5,180 nucleotides of DNA from Sphingobacteriales bacterium (GTDB taxonomy: Bacteria > Bacteroidota > Bacteroidia > Chitinophagales > Chitinophagaceae), in NCBI GenBank assembly GCA_024640385.1, contig JAHEFC010000310.1, forward strand, positions 1 through 5,180, written 5' to 3'. The position numbers and the translations under genes are program-made. Positions within the stretch are counted from its first letter, which is position 1. Every line of letters starts with the position of its first letter. Of the stretch, positions 1 to 5,180 are shown in pieces. A model generated the notes under the pieces. The model searched no databases. It saw only the letters and a list, made by a program, of their open reading frames with translations, and was not told the DNA's origin.

Positions 1-186
1 ACCAGTGCAAATGATCAAAAGACCAGTGGCAAGGGGATCCAGCGTTCCTGCATGACCTACCTTGCTGATCTTGGTAAGAATCCTGACTTTTTTCACCGCA
101 TCGAAGGAGGTCCAGTTAAGAGGTTTATCAATGAGTAAAACTTTCCCGGCAGCAAATTCTTCCTGCCATTTCGTCAATTCCTTCAT
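1..186 (-). CDS. truB: tRNA pseudouridine(55) synthase TruB, N-terminal part (runs off the left edge)
   Basis: TruB converts U55 of the T-psi-C arm of tRNAs to pseudouridine in the cytoplasm. Only the first 62 codons are in the window. Reading the minus strand from the ATG at 186 gives a product opening MKELTKWQEEF. It then shows the family's N-terminal strand LLIDKP (residues 17-22), WTSFD (25-29), and the hallmark motif GHAGTLDPLATG (44-55), whose Asp50 is the expected catalytic nucleophile. The usual Gly of the DKPxGxTS signature is Asn here (DKPLNWTS). An in-frame stop lies 18 bases upstream of the ATG, so the start cannot lie much further upstream. A CAT at 188-190 on the plus strand (ATG on the minus strand) is out of frame. 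No Shine-Dalgarno is visible. The gene is divergent from the methyltransferase at 240, with a -7 box at 203-210. Identification is firm; only the length and C-terminus are unseen. Confidence 0.95.
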   Translation of the reverse strand, partial: MKELTKWQEEFAAGKVLLIDKPLNWTSFDAVKKVRILTKISKVGHAGTLDPLATGLLIICTG

Positions 187-202
187 GCATCTGATTAAAA
201 GT

Positions 203-210
203 CAAAAATA
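203..210 (-). promoter_or_regulatory. Putative Bacteroidota -7 promoter box for truB
   Basis: On the minus strand this reads TATTTTTG, a full match to the Bacteroidota primary-sigma -7 consensus TAnnTTTG. It ends 16 bases before the truB ATG, so transcription would start close to the gene and leave a short leader. No convincing -33 TTTG is seen upstream. The surroundings are very A/T-rich, so a chance match is possible. Placement immediately before the gene raises confidence. Confidence 0.5.
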
Positions 211-216
211 TACTTT

Positions 217-224
217 TACTTTTG
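217..224 (+). promoter_or_regulatory. Putative Bacteroidota -7 promoter box for the methyltransferase gene
   Basis: The plus strand reads TACTTTTG, a full match to TAnnTTTG, ending 15 bases before the ATG at 240. It lies 6 bp from the opposite-facing box at 203-210, so the two promoters are back to back. If used, transcription would begin near 230, downstream of the alternative TTG start at 222. That favours ATG 240 as the true start. No clear -33 element is visible. Confidence 0.45.
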
Positions 225-239
225 AAACTTTTTCAGGAG

Positions 240-1034
240 ATGACGCTGATACAGCATAAAGACGAACAGGTAAGATTCCAGCAACAAGTTGAGAATGCAG
301 GTGACTATGTGATCCCTTTCATTGAAAAAGAACTCAGGATCACTGCAGAAACCAGGGTACTTGACATAGGCTGCGGAGATGGCGGCGTTTTGCTCCCCTT
401 TCTTCAGAGAGGATGTAAATGCACTGGAATTGAGCTGGACCGGCAAAAGTCGGAATATGCAGAGCGATTCCTCGCTGAATACATCGGGAGAGGGCAGGTT
501 GAGATCGTCAATCAGAATATATATGAAGAAAAAGCCCTGGACCGGTTTGCGGGCCTGTTCGACCTTATTATTCTGAAAGATGTGATAGAACATATTCCTG
601 ACCAGGAAAAATTCATCCCATACCTGAAAAAATTCCTGAAACCCGGTGGTTATGTATACTTCGGTTTCCCGCCCTGGTACATGCCGCATGGCGGGCACCA
701 ACAGGTGTGCAAAAACAAACTGCTGACCGTACTGCCATGGTTCCACCTGCTGCCAAAACCATTGTATAAAGGTGTGCTCAAAATATCCGGAGAATATGAA
801 CCTGTGATCAAAGAATTGCTTGAGATCAAGGATACAGGCATTTCGATAGAGCGTTTTGAGCGGATAGCAACAAAAAGCGGCTATACCATACCGTTAAAAA
901 CTCTTTACCTGGTAAATCCCATCTACAAATATAAATTCGGCCTGAAACCCCGAGAACAGTTTTCACTGATCTCCGGGATCCCCTATTTCAGGGACTTTGT
1001 TACTACATGCGTGTATTATCTGATCAAAAGATAG
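240..1034 (+). CDS. Class I SAM-dependent methyltransferase, substrate unknown
   Basis: A 264-residue soluble protein with a Rossmann-type methyltransferase core (UbiG/Methyltransf_11/23-like). Motif I is VLDIGCGDGG at residues 40-49. The acidic end of strand 2 is GIELD (63-67), likely binding the SAM ribose. Strand 4 with its following loop is FDLIILKDVIEHIP (107-120), and LKPGGYVYFGFPPW (133-146) is the post-core strand and loop. The HIP segment at the end of strand 4 fits small-molecule methyltransferases better than DNA N6-adenine enzymes, which carry (D/N)PPY there. Residues 144-170 contain PPWYMPHGGHQQVC and an LPWFHLLPKP stretch, which look like a conserved substrate lid. The 195-264 tail (SIERFERIATKSGY onward) resembles the C-terminal cap of this group. 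I chose ATG 240 over TTG 222 (six more codons) because ATG is the normal start and a -7 box overlaps 222. The stop codon lies inside the 1031-1120 hairpin. The gene stands alone, so neighbours give no substrate clue. Confidence 0.85.
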   Translation: MTLIQHKDEQVRFQQQVENAGDYVIPFIEKELRITAETRVLDIGCGDGGVLLPFLQRGCKCTGIELDRQKSEYAERFLAEYIGRGQVEIVNQNIYEEKALDRFAGLFDLIILKDVIEHIPDQEKFIPYLKKFLKPGGYVYFGFPPWYMPHGGHQQVCKNKLLTVLPWFHLLPKPLYKGVLKISGEYEPVIKELLEIKDTGISIERFERIATKSGYTIPLKTLYLVNPIYKYKFGLKPREQFSLISGIPYFRDFVTTCVYYLIKR

Positions 1035-1120
1035 AGAGAGTGAGATAGAAAAATAGGGAGCATACCTGGGGAATTTTCCACTAGAATGCTCCCTATTTTC
1101 CTATCTCACTCTCTCTCTAT
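1031..1120. terminator. Long bidirectional hairpin terminator between convergent genes
   Basis: The left arm 1031-1063 (33 nt) and right arm 1086-1120 (35 nt) are inverted copies. They match at 32 of 33 aligned bases, with one 2-base AG slip in the GA-rich outer part, and enclose a 22-nt loop (1064-1085). The core stem GGGAGCAT/ATGCTCCC (1056-1063 with 1086-1093) is followed by TATTTT on the plus strand and TATTTTT on the minus strand, a usable U-run in both directions. The single internal mismatch is A-C in plus-strand RNA but a tolerated G-U in minus-strand RNA. The structure starts within the methyltransferase stop region and ends 4 bp before the proS stop, filling almost the whole 90-bp gap. 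Terminator function for both genes is inferred. The arms are much longer than termination requires. Confidence 0.8.
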
Positions 1121-1124
1121 TTAA

Positions 1125-2603
1125 TCAGTACGCCTGCGCAAAGAGCACCCTCTGCTTACTTGGTTTTCCTGTAAATATGCATTTCCCTTCTTCTTCAACT
1201 GCATCAAGTGGTATGCAACGTATGGTGGCTTTGGTTTCTTCCTTGATCTTGTCTTCGGTTTCGCCAGACCCGTCCCAATGTGCAGAAACGAATCCCCCTT
1301 TTGTATTAAGTACTTCTTTGAATTCTTCCCAGCTGTCAACCGGTGTGATATGTGTGTCCCTGTAAGCTTTGGCACGCTCGAAAAGATTGGTCTGGATATC
1401 TTCCAATAACTGCTTTACATGACCAGTGATACCATCCAGGCTCACAGTTGCTTTTTCCTTGGTGTCCCGCCGTGCAACTTCGATCACATTTTGTTCCAGG
1501 TCCCTGGCTCCTATCGCCAGCCGTACAGGAACACCTTTCAATTCGTGTTCTGCGAACTTCCAGCCTGGCCTTGCATTGTCAGAATCGTCATATTTTACCC
1601 TGATGCCTGCTTTTTTCAATTCGTCCACAATACCCAATACTTTGCTGTCGATCAGCATTTTCTGATCCTGTCCTTTATAGATCGGAACAATCACAACCTG
1701 CACGGGGGCAAGTTTGGGAGGCATAACCAATCCCTGGTCGTCGCTATGAGCCATGATCAGCGCACCAATCAGGCGGGTAGAAACGCCCCATGATGTTGCC
1801 CATACATACTCCTGCTTGTTATCCTTATTCAGGTACTTAACGTCAAAGGCTTTGGCAAAGTTCTGGCCCAGGAAATGCGAGGTGCCTGCCTGAAGTGCTT
1901 TTCCATCCTGCATAAGTGCTTCAATACAATAGGTATCGAGCGCACCGGCAAACCTTTCATTAGGTGTTTTCACCCCTTTGATCACAGGCACGGCCATATA
2001 ATTTTCAACGAACTCCGCATAAACATTCAGCATCTTCACCGTTTCTTCAACGGCCTCTTCCGCCGTTGCATGGGCAGTATGCCCTTCCTGCCACAAAAAT
2101 TCGGCAGTACGCAAAAACAATCGGGTTCTCATCTCCCATCTCACTACATTGGCCCATTGATTGATCAGTAACGGCAGGTCGCGATAAGAATTGATCCAGT
2201 CGCGATATGCATTCCATATGATCGCTTCACTGGTAGGCCTGATCACCAGTTCCTCTTCCAGTTTTGAATCAGGATCAACCATCAACTTGCCTTTATTATC
2301 CGGGTCGTTTTTTAAACGGTAATGGGTGACTACAGCACATTCTTTGGCAAAGCCTTCGGCATGCCCCTCCTCTTTCTCCAGGAAACTACGTGGAACAAAC
2401 AACGGAAAATAAGCATTCACATGACCTGTATCTTTGAACATCCGGTCCAGCTGATCCCTCATGTTTTCCCATAAAGCATATCCATAGGGCTTGATCACCA
2501 TACATCCCCTGACGGCAGAATAATCTGCCAGTCCTCCTTTGAGTACCAGGTCGTTATACCACTGTGAATAATCCTGTTCCCTGGAGGTGATTTCCTTACT
2601 CAT
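1125..2603 (-). CDS. proS: Prolyl-tRNA synthetase, archaeal/eukaryal-type (no INS editing domain)
   Basis: Charges tRNA-Pro with proline using ATP in the cytoplasm; essential for translation. The product is 492 residues, the size of the short ProRS class rather than the roughly 570-residue bacterial class. Motif 2 follows PTSE (123-126) closely, with no room for the inserted editing domain. Class II catalytic features appear in order: motif 1 region NAYFPLFVP (63-71); PTSE (123-126); motif 2 [20 protein letters not shown] (155-174) with HTAH following; TSHFLGQNF (241-249); and motif 3 [13 protein letters not shown] (271-283) with Arg277. An anticodon-binding domain spans about 300-400. The ProRS-specific C-terminal domain (about 405-492) ends in the typical terminal tyrosine (AQAY). 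That domain has only Cys463 and Cys475, so a four-cysteine zinc site is not intact. The ATG at 2603 follows an A-rich leader with no Shine-Dalgarno; a -7 box lies at 2667-2674. It converges on the methyltransferase gene. Confidence 0.97.
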   Translation of the reverse strand: MSKEITSREQDYSQWYNDLVLKGGLADYSAVRGCMVIKPYGYALWENMRDQLDRMFKDTGHVNAYFPLFVPRSFLEKEEGHAEGFAKECAVVTHYRLKNDPDNKGKLMVDPDSKLEEELVIRPTSEAIIWNAYRDWINSYRDLPLLINQWANVVRWEMRTRLFLRTAEFLWQEGHTAHATAEEAVEETVKMLNVYAEFVENYMAVPVIKGVKTPNERFAGALDTYCIEALMQDGKALQAGTSHFLGQNFAKAFDVKYLNKDNKQEYVWATSWGVSTRLIGALIMAHSDDQGLVMPPKLAPVQVVIVPIYKGQDQKMLIDSKVLGIVDELKKAGIRVKYDDSDNARPGWKFAEHELKGVPVRLAIGARDLEQNVIEVARRDTKEKATVSLDGITGHVKQLLEDIQTNLFERAKAYRDTHITPVDSWEEFKEVLNTKGGFVSAHWDGSGETEDKIKEETKATIRCIPLDAVEEEGKCIFTGKPSKQRVLFAQAY

Positions 2604-2629
2604 TATTTTATTTTTTTTAACTAATTCCG

Positions 2630-2644
2630 GCCTCTAGGTGAGGC
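2630..2644 (-). promoter_or_regulatory. Small hairpin in the proS leader
   Basis: A perfect 5-bp inverted repeat, GCCTC/GAGGC, with a 5-base loop lies 26 bases before the proS ATG, inside the leader expected from the -7 box at 2667-2674. Between it and the start codon the minus strand is A-rich (GTTAAAAAAAATAAAATA), a composition thought to help initiation in Bacteroidota, which rarely use Shine-Dalgarno sites. There is no T-box or other known riboswitch signature. The stem is short enough to arise by chance, so a regulatory role is only a possibility. Confidence 0.25.
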
Positions 2645-2666
2645 AATTTTAACAACCTGAACGGCG

Positions 2667-2674
2667 CAAATGTA
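2667..2674 (-). promoter_or_regulatory. Putative Bacteroidota -7 promoter box for proS
   Basis: The minus strand reads TACATTTG, a full match to TAnnTTTG, 63 bases before the proS ATG. About 19 bases further upstream is a partial -33-like GTTT. The predicted leader is roughly 55 nt. The 106-bp region 2604-2709 also has to hold the promoter of the divergent gene at 2710. I find no comparable full-match box facing that way. Confidence 0.5.
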
Positions 2675-2709
2675 GTAACTTCATATTCAAATTAGTAAAC
2701 CCCGTTGCC

Positions 2710-3486
2710 ATGAGACAAAGAATTTTACTCCTTTTTGTTCTGGTTATTCTGCTGGGTAGTTGCACTACAATGTATAAATCGGGTCAAACACCTGATGACG
2801 TATATTATTCTCCCGGACGTGAAGTTCCTGCACTTGTAGAAACACAAAATAATGACAACCGTCGTTACGAGGAAGAGAATTTCAGTGACCATTACCTCAA
2901 AATGAAGTCAGCCAACAGGGCTCGTTGGTCCACTTTTGATGAGGATTTCATGTATTGGAACAATTCTGCATGGAATAACCCGTATTATTATAATTACATG
3001 CGCCCCGTTTACCCTTATGGTGGCGGAAGTTATTGGAATTTCAGTGTGGGATTTTACGGAGGATACAATCCATACTACAGTGCATGGTATAATCCATTCT
3101 GTTATCCCGGCTATTATGGAACTCCCGTAGTTGTAGTGACCAATCCAAAGGCTTATGCCCCAAGAAGCAGTGGTAGCATGAGTACCTACTACCCAAGATC
3201 TTACTCTACCGATCCTAAAACCGGTGTAAGAACTTATAATATTTCGGGCACAAGGACCTTCAGCAACCGTAGCGGTGGCGGAACTTATTATACGCCTGCA
3301 ACCGGTGGATCAACCAGGTCATATGGCACGGATTCGTACAGCAATCCTTCACGCTCCTTCAATAACAGCAGCAACTCTACACGCAGCAGCGGAAGCAGTG
3401 GAAGCAGCAGTGGCGGTAGCCGCAGCAGTGGAGGCAGCAGTGGTGGAAGCGCGCCGGTGAGATCATTCCCACGCGGTGGCGGATAA
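2710..3486 (+). CDS. Putative Tyr/Trp- and Ser/Gly-rich lipoprotein of unknown function
   Basis: A 258-residue protein with a type II (lipoprotein) signal peptide: basic MRQR, a hydrophobic stretch at 5-15, and lipobox LGSC with the lipidated Cys18. The mature protein should be anchored in the envelope. Residues 26-36 carry TPDDVYYSPGR, which I recall as a recurring motif in Bacteroidota lipoproteins. Residues 55-85 are charged. Residues 83-137 are dominated by Tyr, Trp, Asn, Pro and Gly (for example NNPYYYNYM and GYNPYYSAWYNPF). From about 150 onward the tail is Ser/Gly/Thr/Arg-rich low complexity ending in RSFPRGGG. No enzymatic motif is visible. Such proteins have sometimes been labelled vitellogenin-like on composition alone, which is not informative. 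The start is ATG 2710, which directly begins the signal peptide. The gene is divergent from proS and closed by the terminator at 3504-3537. A structural or surface role is speculation. Confidence 0.8.
   Translation: MRQRILLLFVLVILLGSCTTMYKSGQTPDDVYYSPGREVPALVETQNNDNRRYEEENFSDHYLKMKSANRARWSTFDEDFMYWNNSAWNNPYYYNYMRPVYPYGGGSYWNFSVGFYGGYNPYYSAWYNPFCYPGYYGTPVVVVTNPKAYAPRSSGSMSTYYPRSYSTDPKTGVRTYNISGTRTFSNRSGGGTYYTPATGGSTRSYGTDSYSNPSRSFNNSSNSTRSSGSSGSSSGGSRSSGGSSGGSAPVRSFPRGGG
3385..3450 (+). repeat. Degenerate Ser/Gly codon repeat inside the lipoprotein gene
   Basis: Twenty-two consecutive codons encode almost only Ser and Gly (residues 226-247, one Arg). They are built from iterated AGC/AGT and GGN triplets, such as AGCAGCGGAAGCAGTGGAAG. 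Units are imperfect and always in frame. The tract is a candidate for triplet expansion or contraction between strains without frameshift. It probably forms a flexible C-terminal tail. Confidence 0.7.
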
Positions 3487-3503
3487 TATGAGAGAAACTA
3501 TTG

Positions 3504-3537
3504 AAAGCTGATGTGTCAATAACGCATCAGCTTTTTT
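3504..3537 (+). terminator. Intrinsic terminator of the lipoprotein gene
   Basis: A perfect 10-bp stem, AAAGCTGATG (3504-3513) with CATCAGCTTT (3525-3534), encloses an 11-nt loop and is extendable by a wobble and a G-C pair. It runs straight into a T-tract at 3532-3537. It lies 17 bp after the stop codon of the lipoprotein gene. It should limit read-through into the barrel gene 30 bp downstream. Confidence 0.88.
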
Positions 3538-3567
3538 ATATGCCTGCTTCACTTTATCTTATAGCTC

Positions 3568-5100
3568 ATGATGAAAAGAATTTTACTTTCAGGATTTGTT
3601 TTTCTTTCCCTATATAGCGTTGCGCAGGATCCCCAGGATGCATTAAGATATTCACGATTTACCACGCCTGTGGGAACGGCCAGGAGCATGGCCATCGGGG
3701 GTGCCCTGACAGGCCTCGGTGGCGACCTTAGTTCAGCCTACGGGAATCCGGCCGGACTGGCGCTTTTCAAAACAAATGAACTGGTTTTAAGCCCGGGATA
3801 TACATTTTACAACAACAAATCAAACTATCTCGGCACCAGCGATAAAGAAGATAAAAGCGCTTTTAACTTTGGAACTTCCGGCTTTATCATAGCCACCCCC
3901 AGTTCAGGCCGAAGCAACTGGAAAAACTGGACCTTCGGCGTTGCCGTGAATAAACTGGCCAATTTCAATAATAAAGTCACTTATAATGGATTGAATGATA
4001 AGTCGTCTTACTCTGAAAAATACCTGGAAGAACTGATCAATAACAATGTGACCGATCCCAACAAAGCGGCCCAGGATTACCCTTTTGGCCCAAGCCTGGC
4101 CATCAACACCTACCTCGTGGAACCTGAGCTGGACGCCAACGGTGATGCAACCGGATATTATACCATGGCAACTCCTCAAACGGGTGTGAACCAGGAACAG
4201 GTGATCGAAACCAAGGGCGGTATAACAGACCTGAATTTTGCTGCTGCAGGCAACCTGGGCGACAAATTCTATATCGGTGGTTCATTCTCCTGGCAGTTTG
4301 TCAACTACGAAAGGAACCAGACTTTCAAGGAATCTGACAATACATCCAGCGGCACCAACAACTTCAACTATTTCACTGCGCAAGACTACCTGCAAACCAA
4401 GGGCGCAGGCCTGAATCTTAAAGTAGGTATGATCTATAAGCCTATAGAACAACTTCGATTAGGCCTGGGAATCCACACCCCTACATTTTACGACCTGGAA
4501 GATGTTTATAATACCACAGTGACAACGGATCTTGAAGGCTATGCAGGTCCTGGTACATTGAAGCAGAGTTCGGAAGACCTTCTCGGCCAGTATGGGCAGT
4601 TTGCCTATACCTTCACCAGCCCATGGAAATTCATGGGGGGTATAGCCTATGTGATCCGGGAAGTAAAAGACGTTACCCAGCAGCGTGGTTTCATCAGTGC
4701 CGATATTGAATACCTGGATTATGGAGGTGGAAATTTCGCCGACCAGAACGGGGCTTCAGGCAGTTATTTCAGCGACCTGAATAATGTGATCAGCAACGAA
4801 TTCAAAAATTGCATTAATGTGCGTGTGGGCGGAGAACTCAAATTCAATACGATCATGGTGCGTGCCGGTTTCGGATATTTCAGCAATCCTTATAATGATC
4901 CTGATGTTGATGGAACCAGGATGAATATCAGCGGTGGTCTTGGCTACCGGAATAAAGGCAAGTTCATCGATCTCACCTATGTACACCAGATCGTGAAAGA
5001 AGGGTTCTATCCTTACAGGCTGAACGATAATTATTTTGCCCCTGTGAATATGGCAGGATCAGCAGGGAACCTGATGTTGACTTTTGGTTTGAAGTTCTAA
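3568..5100 (+). CDS. Outer-membrane beta-barrel protein, OmpP1/FadL (TodX)-like transporter
   Basis: A 510-residue precursor. The Sec signal peptide is about residues 1-19 (MMKRILLSGFVFLSLYSVA), with likely cleavage before Gln20, a common Bacteroidota A|Q junction. After it comes GTARSMAIGGALTG (36-49), then GDLSSAYGNPAGLA (52-65). The NPAG element matches the N-terminal hatch/plug region of FadL-type channels, which pass hydrophobic substrates across the outer membrane. The rest alternates amphipathic strands and polar loops. It closes with NLMLTFGLKF, a C-terminal aromatic beta-signal for BAM assembly. Length is within the FadL range. Homologues in Bacteroidota are sometimes labelled hemin receptor, but no heme motif is evident. 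A DxDxDG loop (Asp444, Asp446, Asp448, Gly449) may bind calcium. ATG 3568 is followed directly by a second ATG; either could start it. Only a weak -7-like TATCTTAT (3555-3562) precedes it, so its promoter is uncertain. The substrate cannot be told from the sequence. Confidence 0.85.
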   Translation: MMKRILLSGFVFLSLYSVAQDPQDALRYSRFTTPVGTARSMAIGGALTGLGGDLSSAYGNPAGLALFKTNELVLSPGYTFYNNKSNYLGTSDKEDKSAFNFGTSGFIIATPSSGRSNWKNWTFGVAVNKLANFNNKVTYNGLNDKSSYSEKYLEELINNNVTDPNKAAQDYPFGPSLAINTYLVEPELDANGDATGYYTMATPQTGVNQEQVIETKGGITDLNFAAAGNLGDKFYIGGSFSWQFVNYERNQTFKESDNTSSGTNNFNYFTAQDYLQTKGAGLNLKVGMIYKPIEQLRLGLGIHTPTFYDLEDVYNTTVTTDLEGYAGPGTLKQSSEDLLGQYGQFAYTFTSPWKFMGGIAYVIREVKDVTQQRGFISADIEYLDYGGGNFADQNGASGSYFSDLNNVISNEFKNCINVRVGGELKFNTIMVRAGFGYFSNPYNDPDVDGTRMNISGGLGYRNKGKFIDLTYVHQIVKEGFYPYRLNDNYFAPVNMAGSAGNLMLTFGLKF

Positions 5101-5103
5101 TAC

Positions 5104-5180
5104 GCAGGTTGCAGGTTACAGGTTGCAGGTTGCAGAAAAACTAAATGCAACCTGCGACCTGCAACCTGCAGCCTGTAACC
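5104..5180. repeat. Inverted array of 7-bp GCAGGTT repeats, truncated by the window edge
   Basis: Starting 3 bp after the barrel gene's stop codon are four heptamers (GCAGGTT, GCAGGTT, ACAGGTT, GCAGGTT) and a partial GCAG at 5104-5135. Then comes an A-rich spacer AAAAACTAAA (5136-5145), followed by five heptamers in inverted orientation (TGCAACC, TGCGACC, TGCAACC, TGCAGCC, TGTAACC) at 5146-5180. The arms can pair over about 28 bp with a few mismatches or wobbles. Because of the periodicity they can also slip by whole units. It could act as a 3'-end hairpin or terminator, but no T-tract is in view. The right arm may continue beyond the window. It is not CRISPR: units are 7 bp with no spacers. 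Confidence 0.85.

Noticed and set aside
233..242. AGGAG before ATG 240 as a Shine-Dalgarno site
   Set aside because: It abuts the ATG directly, so spacing is far too short for 16S pairing. Such sites are also rarely used in this phylum.
216..746. A 176-codon open frame on the minus strand opposite the methyltransferase
   Set aside because: It lies wholly antisense to a gene with clear SAM-binding motifs, shows no recognisable domain, and would also span the divergent promoter.
1121..1375. An 84-codon minus-strand open frame overlapping the end of proS
   Set aside because: It is out of frame within proS, Lys/Arg-rich in a way typical of a frame shadow, and the proS frame is intact to its conserved AQAY end.
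1419..2171. Three plus-strand open frames antisense to proS (1419-1793, 1426-1665, 1875-2171)
   Set aside because: They have His/Phe/Cys-rich shadow composition, no domain motifs, and full overlap with the conserved synthetase.
2604..2709. T-box or other amino-acid-responsive riboswitch ahead of proS
   Set aside because: The leader is about 55 nt, with only a 5-bp hairpin, no T-box consensus and no terminator/antiterminator pair.
2936..3460. Two short plus-strand open frames inside the lipoprotein gene, one Ala/Glu/Val-rich
   Set aside because: The composition simply reflects reading the Tyr/Asn and Ser/Gly codon repeats in another frame.
3904..4986. Minus-strand open frames opposite the barrel gene (3904-4179, 4103-4285, 4756-4986)
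   Set aside because: They are antisense to a continuous gene with a signal peptide and beta-signal, and have no start context or motifs of their own.
5104..5180. CRISPR array
   Set aside because: The repeats are 7 bp, contiguous, without spacers, inverted halfway, and no cas gene is present.
1..5180. Mobile element, phage or defence system
   Set aside because: All genes fit chromosomal housekeeping or envelope functions. There are no recombinase, nuclease or toxin motifs, and no direct repeats flank any block.

Overview
The window looks like chromosomal housekeeping DNA from a member of the Bacteroidota, plausibly Chitinophagaceae or a close relative. The family placement is inference. The evidence is: Bacteroidota-style -7 boxes (TAnnTTTG) ahead of three genes; A/T-rich leaders without a properly spaced Shine-Dalgarno; a short archaeal/eukaryal-type prolyl-tRNA synthetase; a Tyr/Trp/Ser/Gly-rich lipoprotein carrying the motif TPDDVYYSP; and a FadL-like outer-membrane barrel with an A|Q signal-peptide junction. 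No transposase, integrase, phage gene, CRISPR array, tRNA or rRNA is visible.

Layout from left to right. (1) Positions 1-186, minus strand: the N-terminal 62 codons of truB (tRNA pseudouridine-55 synthase), running off the left edge. (2) Positions 187-239: a 53-bp divergent promoter region with two back-to-back -7 boxes. (3) Positions 240-1034, plus strand: a class I SAM-dependent methyltransferase of unknown substrate. (4) Positions 1031-1120: a very long imperfect hairpin that fills the gap between two convergent genes and probably terminates both. (5) Positions 1125-2603, minus strand: proS. (6) Positions 2604-2709: a divergent intergenic region with a clear proS -7 box and a small leader hairpin. 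(7) Positions 2710-3486, plus strand: a low-complexity lipoprotein, followed by a textbook intrinsic terminator (3504-3537). (8) Positions 3568-5100, plus strand: an OmpP1/FadL-family-like outer-membrane protein. (9) Positions 5104-5180: an array of 7-bp GCAGGTT units facing its own inverted copy, cut by the right edge.

The genes do not form one pathway. truB and proS both serve the tRNA/translation machinery. The lipoprotein and the barrel protein are both envelope proteins but are separated by a terminator. I see no convincing new multi-gene system here. The most unusual material is non-coding: the two long 3'-end hairpins at 1031-1120 and 5104-5180, and the compact divergent promoter at 203-224.
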